From assembly GCF_000423785.1 (NCBI RefSeq), contig NZ_AUIQ01000008.1:1-53194 (forward strand): DNA of 53,194 nt, written 5' to 3'. The notes below the pieces were generated by a model, which was not told the origin of the DNA, did no database searches, and saw only the letters and a list, made by a program, of their open reading frames with translations. Each line of letters starts with the position of its first letter. The stretch's first letter is position 1. This stretch comes from Tetragenococcus muriaticus DSM 15685. Lineage in GTDB: Bacteria > Bacillota > Bacilli > Lactobacillales > Enterococcaceae. Below are positions 47,040 to 53,194 of this stretch, piece by piece. The position numbers and the translations under genes are program-made.

Positions 47040-48074
47040 TTATTTTTCACTATCTATATCAATAACCACTTCATTTTCACGAAAGGCAAAATATTCAATG
47101 TCACTTTTACTATAGTCACTTTCTTTGAAACTTAACCTTTGCAGTGTTCTATTTCCATAAAAATATACATACAAATATTTATTGGTTACATCATAAAAAG
47201 AAGAGTATTGAGTCCACGGTAGGTCAACTCCTCCTCTTCCAACAGAAATTCTCAATGAACCCCTAGGATTATTCACAGTACCCAACAAGTGTATAAGTTG
47301 ATGTAATGCGTTTTCTCGAGTGACTTCAATTGAATGTAATTTGTGGTATGCTGCTCTTAAAAACCTAGATTCAGGTTTAAAATCGCTAGGCACCCCTAGT
47401 AAACCGGTAGTAAATTCCTCCATTTTAAAAGGCTCTATCTCTTCATTTATCGAGTAATCAAATTTTCTATTAGAACTTCTTTCCAAATGAGCTTTTAAAT
47501 TAGACACATGCCAATCAAACTTCGGTTGATTTGTAAATACCCCTACTTTATTTTCATATATGTCAAACCCATTAGGTTTAGAGGGCTCGATTACTACAGA
47601 TCTGCCAGTTTTATCTTGAAAAACTACATGTTGAGGTACAGAGATACCCATCATCGGTCCCTTTTCTGAAGTTACCCCAATATCATTGTTTAGATTACTT
47701 ACAATGTCTTCACAATCTTTGTAATTGATTAATATCCAAGTGGCTAACTCTTCTCCTCTTAATGGAGTCTTACCACTGTTTCTTATTTCTTTTGCAGGTC
47801 GATAATCATAAAAGTAATCAAAATAGAAAGAGCCTCCAACTAGCCCCTTTTCATTTATACCGTCTAATACTACTGGATACTGCTTGACGTTTTCTTCGGC
47901 CCATACAATTCCCATGACCGCATACTTTGTTTTAATCGGAGTGAAAAGAGAATTATAATTCCAATTTCTAGGAATTTTCACTCCAGAATATTCAAAATAG
48001 CGTTCAAAATCTTGAGTACGTCCCCAAAATATTTCATTTTTATCTGTTACTAACTGAATCGCGGTACAACTCAT
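47040..48074 (-). CDS. Choloylglycine hydrolase family amidase, penicillin-V-acylase-like
   Basis: 344 aa N-terminal nucleophile hydrolase. It begins MSCTAIQLVT; the catalytic cysteine is residue 3, so Met-Ser must be removed. Arg19 and Asp22 (WGRTQDFE) and Asn182 (FTNQPKFDWH) match the active site, as does VPSDFKPESRFLRAA. Where bile salt hydrolases have Asn in AGLNF, this has Tyr84 (GGSFYF), the penicillin V acylase pattern. Family members cleave linear amides including bile salts, penicillin V and acyl-homoserine lactones; the natural substrate here is unknown. No signal peptide. It lies between a nucleoside hydrolase and the GATase-like gene, with a terminator hairpin upstream. Confidence 0.85.
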   Translation of the reverse strand: MSCTAIQLVTDKNEIFWGRTQDFERYFEYSGVKIPRNWNYNSLFTPIKTKYAVMGIVWAEENVKQYPVVLDGINEKGLVGGSFYFDYFYDYRPAKEIRNSGKTPLRGEELATWILINYKDCEDIVSNLNNDIGVTSEKGPMMGISVPQHVVFQDKTGRSVVIEPSKPNGFDIYENKVGVFTNQPKFDWHVSNLKAHLERSSNRKFDYSINEEIEPFKMEEFTTGLLGVPSDFKPESRFLRAAYHKLHSIEVTRENALHQLIHLLGTVNNPRGSLRISVGRGGVDLPWTQYSSFYDVTNKYLYVYFYGNRTLQRLSFKESDYSKSDIEYFAFRENEVVIDIDSEK

Positions 48075-48111
48075 GAAAAACCTCCTTATTTAAATACACA
48101 ATTATTTCTAA

Positions 48112-48126
48112 ATAAACCGCTTCAAT
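48112..48126 (-). promoter_or_regulatory. Weak cre-like site upstream of amidase gene
   Basis: ATTGAAGCGGTTTAT on the minus strand fits the cre pattern with two mismatches, 38 bases before the amidase start. The flanking sequence has no clear promoter. Confidence 0.25.
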
Positions 48127-48132
48127 TTTATT

Positions 48133-48185
48133 AAAACTCCCCCCTTAAAGCAGATTCTACAAGACAAAATGCCTCAAGGGGGGAG
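48133..48185 (-). terminator. Hairpin between nucleoside hydrolase and amidase
   Basis: CTCCCCCCTT pairs perfectly with AAGGGGGGAG across a 29-base loop, followed on the minus strand by TTTTAAT. It probably ends the rbsK-hydrolase transcript, making the amidase gene the start of a separate unit. Confidence 0.65.
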
Positions 48186-48198
48186 GGGGATTAATGAT

Positions 48199-49119
48199 TT
48201 AGGATAAGTTTTTTATTGAGTTGACAAACCATTCTTTAAACCCTTCACCATCTACATCCACCAATACATTAGCATTATGTGTGCGTCCTAAACTGTTCCC
48301 CAAATCAGCAGCGGAAGCACCTGAGGTAAACTCACCTTTTGTTTCGATACCCACAAAAGTTTTTTGAGTAGTATACATCTCAGGATTCAAAATATAACCT
48401 GCTGCATAGGCATCATAGATACGAAGGCCTACTTTCCCATCACCACTGCGATAACGTAAAAATATATGGTACAACATATCGCCTACTGGGTTAGCCTTTT
48501 GTAATTTTTCAAGATCTTCGATATATAATAACGCTTTGTCTCCGATATTTAATCCAGCCATTGTGATCGGTAGTCCGCTTTCGTAAACGATTTTAGCCGC
48601 TTCTGGGTCTACATGATAGTTGAATTCTGAATAAATACCTATATTCCCGCGGCTAGTACTTCCCCCCATTGAAACAATTTCTTGAATATTTTCTTTTACA
48701 TCAGGATGTTCTCGTAACAATAAGGCAACATTTGTCATCGGACCAATTGGCATTAAAGTGATCGGCTCATCGGATTCCATAATGACACGGTACATTGCTT
48801 CTACAGCTGTTTCATTTAACAATAAATCTTCGTTAGGCTCAGGGAAGTCGTATCCATCCATTCCAGTCTCGCCGTGCACATCACTAGCATCAACAGGCTC
48901 TCGCAATAACGGATGGTCCGCTCCTTTGGCTACAGGTACTTCTTTTCCAAACAAAGGCAAAAGTCTTAATGCATTATACGTGGTCTTGTCCAAACTAACA
49001 TTCCCAGTAACTGTAGTAATCAACGGGACCTCTACCTGCTCAGAAAATAGCATAATAGCCATTGCTGCCGCGTCATCAATTCCAGGATCAGTATCAATAA
49101 TTACTTTTCGTTTTGTCAT
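48199..49119 (-). CDS. Nucleoside hydrolase (intact copy)
   Basis: 306 aa inosine-uridine-preferring hydrolase family. It splits ribonucleosides into base and ribose. The calcium-binding motif DTDPGIDDAAA supplies Asp11, Asp15 and Asp16; SEFNYHVDPEAAKIV binds the ribose; and RIYDAYAAGYIL contains the last calcium-ligand aspartate. GGAGAG precedes ATG 49119. It follows rbsK by 49 bases in one transcript, so released ribose is phosphorylated directly. Base specificity cannot be read, and RihA, B or C type is not assigned. Confidence 0.93.
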   Translation of the reverse strand: MTKRKVIIDTDPGIDDAAAMAIMLFSEQVEVPLITTVTGNVSLDKTTYNALRLLPLFGKEVPVAKGADHPLLREPVDASDVHGETGMDGYDFPEPNEDLLLNETAVEAMYRVIMESDEPITLMPIGPMTNVALLLREHPDVKENIQEIVSMGGSTSRGNIGIYSEFNYHVDPEAAKIVYESGLPITMAGLNIGDKALLYIEDLEKLQKANPVGDMLYHIFLRYRSGDGKVGLRIYDAYAAGYILNPEMYTTQKTFVGIETKGEFTSGASAADLGNSLGRTHNANVLVDVDGEGFKEWFVNSIKNLS

Positions 49120-49168
49120 AAAATATTCTCTCCTTTTATTATTAATAAAATAAATTCTTTACACATAA

Positions 49169-50080
49169 TTAGTTTTTAAAACCCCAACTGTTTTCATATT
49201 CTTTTAAAGCCTGTATTTCTTCAAAACTTGGCGCCCCTGTCTGTGCTCCAAATTTTTGGATCGACACAGAAGAAGTCAAATTCGCAAATGTAACTGCCTC
49301 TTCAATAGTTAAACTAGATTGTTGAGCATAAGCAAAAGCACCATTGAAAGTATCTCCAGCTCCCGTCGTATCAACTATCTCGTCTACTTCTAATGCCGGT
49401 ATATGCACCATCTTTTCTCCATCATGAAACATTGCTCCCTCAGAACCAAGTGTTATAATTATTTTATTCGGATACATGGATAACACATCTTCTACCTTTT
49501 TATCTCCAAAAATAACACTAAACTCTGTTTCATTTGGCGTAAAAAAGTTTAATTTATCAATATATTCTTTTGAAATAGGACGCGCTGGAGCAGGATTTAA
49601 TAAAATGGTAATATCCCTTTTGTAACAAAAATCGACAAGATACTCTACAGTTTCTCTGGGAAGCTCATTTTGGACAATAACTATGTCACTCGTTAAAAGG
49701 ACATTTTCGGCCTCACGGACGTCCTGATACGATACTGCGCTGTTCGCTCCAGGTACATAAATAATTGAATTATCGCCCTTATACAATCTAATGAAAGCAG
49801 CTCCTGAAGGTTCCCCAGGCTTAACCTTTATATAATCTGTATTAATATTGTATTTCTTTAAGTTATCTATTAAAGCTTGTCCAAATTCATCCTCTCCTAC
49901 TGCACCAATCATATGCACTTGTGCACCCAATTTAGCAGCTGAAACTGCTTGGTTTGCTCCTTTCCCACCAAAATTGGTAGAAAAACTTTCACCTTCAACT
50001 GTTTCTCCTTTTTTTGCAATGCGGTTCGTTTGAATTAAAAAATCAATATTAATACTCCCTACTACTGTAACTTTTGGCAA
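49169..50080 (-). CDS. rbsK: Ribokinase
   Basis: 303 aa PfkB-family kinase making ribose-5-phosphate. The N-terminal VTVVGSINIDFLIQTNRIAK and NFGGKGANQAVSAAKLGA form the ribose site; the ATP and catalytic-base motif is DTTGAGDTFNGAFAYA with Asp in GAGD. The start is TTG 50080 after AGGAGGAG; longer readings lack a binding site. It leads the rbsK-nucleoside hydrolase unit. A near-perfect promoter (50283-50311) and a cre-like site (50266-50280) precede it. Confidence 0.93.
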   Translation of the reverse strand: MPKVTVVGSINIDFLIQTNRIAKKGETVEGESFSTNFGGKGANQAVSAAKLGAQVHMIGAVGEDEFGQALIDNLKKYNINTDYIKVKPGEPSGAAFIRLYKGDNSIIYVPGANSAVSYQDVREAENVLLTSDIVIVQNELPRETVEYLVDFCYKRDITILLNPAPARPISKEYIDKLNFFTPNETEFSVIFGDKKVEDVLSMYPNKIIITLGSEGAMFHDGEKMVHIPALEVDEIVDTTGAGDTFNGAFAYAQQSSLTIEEAVTFANLTSSVSIQKFGAQTGAPSFEEIQALKEYENSWGFKN

Positions 50081-50265
50081 AACGCTCCTCCTAACTTCTC
50101 CGACTTTTCCGGTTAAAATAAATCTAAGAATCGCCATTAAAAAAGCATGTACAAAATCGTTATAAAAAATTATAAAATAATACTGAATTCCCTCCTTAGT
50201 TTACCGAAGGTATCTCGGCAATTTAACTCTAAACCTAAAAGAATTTCACCTCACTTTCTTTAATC

Positions 50266-50280
50266 ATTAACCGTTTACAA
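50266..50280 (-). promoter_or_regulatory. cre-like CcpA site at rbsK transcription start
   Basis: On the minus strand TTGTAAACGGTTAAT fits the cre pattern with one mismatch. It begins two bases after the -10 box, at the expected transcription start, where bound CcpA would block initiation. Confidence 0.6.
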
Positions 50281-50282
50281 AA

Positions 50283-50311
50283 ATTATAAAAGTAAAGGTT
50301 ATAATTATCAA
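50283..50311 (-). promoter_or_regulatory. rbsK promoter
   Basis: TTGATA (five of six) and a perfect TATAAT are separated by 17 bases, about 200 bases before rbsK. The remaining 346-base gap holds only weak stems (such as tgaaataa..ttatttca at 50371-50393), no gene. Confidence 0.85.
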
Positions 50312-50426
50312 GTAAGGGTACGGGGTAACTTTAAGTTTTTGGCAAAGTAACTGACCCCCATTATTTAACCTGAAATAACTATTTCTTATTTCATGGTCCC
50401 CTACTAAAAAGAACACTGAACTAAAG

Positions 50427-51632
50427 TTAATAGAAGAATCCAGTAACTGCTGCCGTTAACATAGATGCAAGTGTCGCTACTGTGAGAAGTTTCATCAAAT
50501 CTTTACTCAAAACATTCTTCTGGTTTTTATCAATACCACCAAGAACTCCTGTTAAAATCCCCATAGTGCCAAAATTAGCAAAGCTAATCACATAAGTAGA
50601 CAACATCGCGTAAGTCTTTGCGCTCAAAACAGTCTCAACTTCTACAAGGTAACCAATTGCTGCAAATTCATTGGTAATAAGTTTTGTAGCCATCACGCTA
50701 CCAGCATCAACAACATCCCCACTAGGTATCCCCATGATATAGGCTATCGGGGCAAAAATATAGCCCAAAATCTCTGTGAACGAAATGTTAAGTGCTAGTT
50801 CGAAGATACTATCTAACATGGAAAGTAAACTAATAAAGCCAAATACAATCACCATTACAGAAACGACGATTTGAAACCCTTCTTGTAAATGATCACTCAA
50901 CATGGAAAAAAAGGGTTCCTTATCTTTGGGACTGTCTTCTTCAGATAAGTCATCGACAGACTCTTCTAAACTCCCTTCATCAGGGTCATAAGGGTTAACT
51001 AATTTATTCAAAATTAAAGCAGAAAAAATATTTAAAATGACAGCTACAACTACCAAATTACCTTCAATCAATTCCATATAAGCCCCAAATGAAGTAGCAG
51101 CGGCAGCAGAAGTGGCAGATAAACAAACAGTAAATAATTGTTTTCTAGACAATTTAGGAATTACTTCTTTAATTGTTAACAAAGCATTATTAGCTAATAT
51201 TGAACTACTAATTGCATTAAAGCTTTCAAGCTCACCGGAACCTGTTATTTTATTAAGTCCTTTACCCAACCATTTCGTGATAAAAGGCAAAATATTAGTG
51301 TAGTTCAAAATGCCAATTAACGCATTTATCAGAATAATAGGGAGTAATACGTGGAAAAAGAAGACCGTTACCCCTTCTTCTAAGACGACCCCCCCAAATA
51401 CAAAGTCCGTTCCAGCGCCAGCTTGTTCCAATAACCATCCAAAAAAACCAGAAACGCCCGTTATTATACTAATTCCAACACTAGTTCCTAGTAAAAAGAA
51501 AGTTAAAATAATTTGGATGCCAAGCATCAAAAGAATATGCTTATAATCAATTTTTTTTCTGTCAGAACTCATCGCGATTCCTGCTAGTAAAATAACAACT
51601 AAGGCGATTAAACCTCTTGCTATGCTTATCAT
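50427..51632 (-). CDS. nupC: NupC-type concentrative nucleoside transporter
   Basis: 401 aa with about eight to ten membrane helices. It is an ion-coupled nucleoside importer (CNT family). Family blocks are GGVVLEEGVTVFFFHVLLPI, SGELESFNAISSSILANNAL and YVISFANFGTMGILTGVLGG. An acidic cytoplasmic stretch (about residues 215-239, NPYDPDEGSLEESVDDLSEE) lies between helices and varies among relatives. The start is ATG 51632 with AAAGGGG upstream. Lies between two nucleoside hydrolase genes. Confidence 0.92.
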   Translation of the reverse strand: MISIARGLIALVVILLAGIAMSSDRKKIDYKHILLMLGIQIILTFFLLGTSVGISIITGVSGFFGWLLEQAGAGTDFVFGGVVLEEGVTVFFFHVLLPIILINALIGILNYTNILPFITKWLGKGLNKITGSGELESFNAISSSILANNALLTIKEVIPKLSRKQLFTVCLSATSAAAATSFGAYMELIEGNLVVVAVILNIFSALILNKLVNPYDPDEGSLEESVDDLSEEDSPKDKEPFFSMLSDHLQEGFQIVVSVMVIVFGFISLLSMLDSIFELALNISFTEILGYIFAPIAYIMGIPSGDVVDAGSVMATKLITNEFAAIGYLVEVETVLSAKTYAMLSTYVISFANFGTMGILTGVLGGIDKNQKNVLSKDLMKLLTVATLASMLTAAVTGFFY

Positions 51633-51916
51633 TCTTACTTTGTCCCCTTTCATATACCATCTAGCTAAAACTCACGAATTAAAAACCAACCAATCATATA
51701 ATCTTTCCTAAAAAAGTTGAGTAAAAATATCTGGCTATTAATCCGTCTATCTTGCACTAATGAATATATAATTTTTACGTATATTGGCCCGTTAAAACCA
51801 AACGAGCCCTATACTTAAACAATCATTAAATTAAATAGTTAAATCAACCAAATTAATAGATACTTATCCGCTTAAAATTATTTATTCACTAATAACCGAC
51901 CCTACTATTAGTTAAA

Positions 51917-52865
51917 CTAATTAATTGTTTTTAATACATCAATCAAAGCTGTTTTAAATTTTTCTCTATCTACAGCTTCACACACTTGTACATTAGGTTC
52001 CTTACCAGTAATATTGTGTAAATCGACAATATTTTCTCCTCTAGTTAGCTCCCCTTTCGTTTCAATGTCAACATAATAATAAGAAGAACTCGTCATAAGT
52101 TTTTCATCAGCAGCGATAGCTACTAATAACGTATCAGGATGCGTTGATCCGTCTACTTTGTGTACATCTTTATTAGCATTTTTTACAAAACTATTAATAG
52201 CTAAAAAGAATTCGGAACCTTTTGTATTAATATCAGCAATCTTATTAAAATCTTCATTATACATAAGTGAATATTCTATACACATGTCCCATCCTACCAT
52301 TGTTATCGGGATACCTGAATGCAACACTATACGAGCAGCTTCTGGGTCTACATAAAAGTTATATTCTGCCGAAGGTGTTATATTACCTAATGAATTATTA
52401 GTTCCCCCCCATTATATACAAGTGAGGAATATCTTTTATTATTGAAGGGTCTTTTTTCAAAGCCATAGCGATATTTGTTAAAGGTGCAATAGCTAATAAT
52501 GAAATTTCTCCAGGATTGGCTTTAACTTTTTCAATAATAAAGTCGATAGCATGTTGTTCTTCTGGTCGTTGCTCAACTTTTTCAAACTTAGCATCACCCA
52601 TACCATAATCACCATGAATATTTTCTACAGTTTCATGACTTTTTTTTGTATAAGTTAACACAGGCTCTTCATATCCTTTATATACGGGGACCTTTTCTTT
52701 TGGATTAGTTAGCTGAATTGTATATAAAGCATTCTCCACTTCCTGCTCAAAAGCAACGTTTCCCCCTGCAATAGTAACTCCTTCAACTTTAAAATTATGA
52801 AGAGCAGTCAACACAGCAATTGCATCATCACCAGCCGTGTCCGTATCAATAATAACTTTTCTCAT
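51917..52865 (-). pseudogene. Nucleoside hydrolase (second copy), +1 frameshift at G7
   Basis: The first 154 codons (MRKVIIDTDTAGDDAIAV...HLYIMGG) carry the Asp-rich calcium site DTDTAGDD, then a seven-G run (52410-52404) shifts the frame into TAA. With one G removed it reads IMGGTNNSLGNITPSAEYNF and YVDPEAARIV on to 51917, about 315 aa, the normal family length. That alignment copies the intact homologue (VSMGGSTSRGNIGIYSEFNY). The two hydrolases are different enough to have different substrates. A G7 tract can slip during replication or be misread. GAGGAGGAG precedes ATG 52865. Confidence 0.85.
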
Positions 52866-52959
52866 ACCTTTTCTCCTCCTCGTAAAATATATTTATAAGC
52901 ATCATCTCTGATACAAACATTCTGGTTCTTTGAAAATAAAATAAATAACATTCATCAAT

Positions 52960-53194
52960 AAAAGCTTTAAGCAACACAATGTTTCCCTTTTGTTAAAGCG
53001 AGCTTTGCTCGCCAAGGCAAGGAGCGGAGCTCCGCGCAGCTCGTGATTCTTGAACGAGCGGAGGGCGTTTGGGATCTTGTTTCGATATTGTGTGGTTCCT
53101 GAGATATAATAGTCAGTGGAAAGGATCCACATGGGATTGTGCTATTTCCTCCTGTAGTTCTGTCTACGCGTTTAAGCATGCAACCCAGACCGTT
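52960..53194. other. GC-rich palindromic sequence at window edge, unidentified
   Basis: Composition changes near 52990 from AT-rich to GC-rich. gcgagctttgctcgc (52998-53012), the 12-base palindrome gcggagctccgc (53024-53035) and gctcgt-N9-acgagc (53039-53059) are closely packed hairpins. Two short reading frames here look like noise. The stretch GGTTCTTTGAAAA (52922-52934) resembles sequence often found in rRNA spacers of Firmicutes, so this could be the flank of an rRNA operon or a mobile-element end. I cannot decide. Confidence 0.4.

Noticed and set aside
47040-48074. Bile salt hydrolase as the precise function
   Set aside because: The residue that is Asn in bile salt hydrolases is Tyr84 here, the penicillin V acylase pattern; substrate left open.
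52902-53179. Two overlapping short minus-strand reading frames at the right edge
   Set aside because: No ribosome binding site, many codons inside palindromes, no family likeness; they look like chance frames in a structured sequence.

Overview
This is a low-GC Firmicutes chromosome segment, almost certainly from the order Lactobacillales. Enterococcaceae (Enterococcus or Tetragenococcus) is my best guess from the protein sequences, but I could not run a search to confirm it. Supporting signs are the asp23-fakA-recG-plsX-acpP block beside rpmB, the complete S10-spc-alpha ribosomal cluster followed by the ecfA1-ecfA2-ecfT module, zinc-type S14 and L36, strong GGAGG ribosome binding sites and frequent TTG/GTG starts.

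Layout. Positions 1-336 are the 5' part of a group IIC-type intron lying directly behind the acpP terminator. Positions 374-5988 (minus strand) carry envelope and lipid genes (asp23-like, fakA, recG, plsX, acpP). Positions 6362-15501 are a mixed stretch, mostly plus strand: rpmB, three multi-pass transporters (SLC13/MatC-like, AbgT-like, DUF368/PopT-like), an FMN-binding split-barrel protein, an uncharacterised membrane protein, a GIY-YIG protein and a YfhO-family protein. Positions 15614-33365 (minus) hold truA, the ECF transporter core and 29 uninterrupted genes from rpsJ to rplQ. Positions 33760-36636 are a vitamin B6 salvage locus: an ECF S-component with an in-frame stop, a pdxK-like kinase, and a divergent MocR/PdxR-type regulator with no normal start codon. 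Positions 36871-41294 are the str operon (rpsL, rpsG, fusA, tuf). Positions 41588-44822 hold rpiA, a frameshifted gpmA, an iron-containing alcohol dehydrogenase and a small protein of unknown function.

Positions 45045-52865 (minus) form a nucleoside and ribose salvage region: a frameshifted nucleoside hydrolase, a NupC-type transporter, ribokinase, an intact nucleoside hydrolase, a penicillin-V-acylase-like amidase, a glutamine-amidotransferase-like protein, a second rpiA and the last ~53 codons of a deoD-type purine nucleoside phosphorylase. The likely route is nucleoside import (NupC), hydrolysis to base and ribose (hydrolases), phosphorylation (RbsK) and isomerisation to ribulose-5-phosphate (RpiA). 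Catabolite-responsive-element-like sequences lie by the promoters of rbsK and of the amidotransferase-like gene. The amidase and amidotransferase-like genes have no obvious place in this route and are the best candidates for something undescribed.

Gene damage stands out: two +1 changes in homopolymers (gpmA A6, nucleoside hydrolase G7), one nonsense codon (ECF S-component), one apparent ATG-to-ATC start change (MocR regulator) and one truncated remnant (deoD). These could be real decay, switching by slippage, or sequencing error in the homopolymer cases. No tRNA, rRNA, CRISPR array or prophage was found. Both window ends look like repeated sequence, which would fit contig boundaries.
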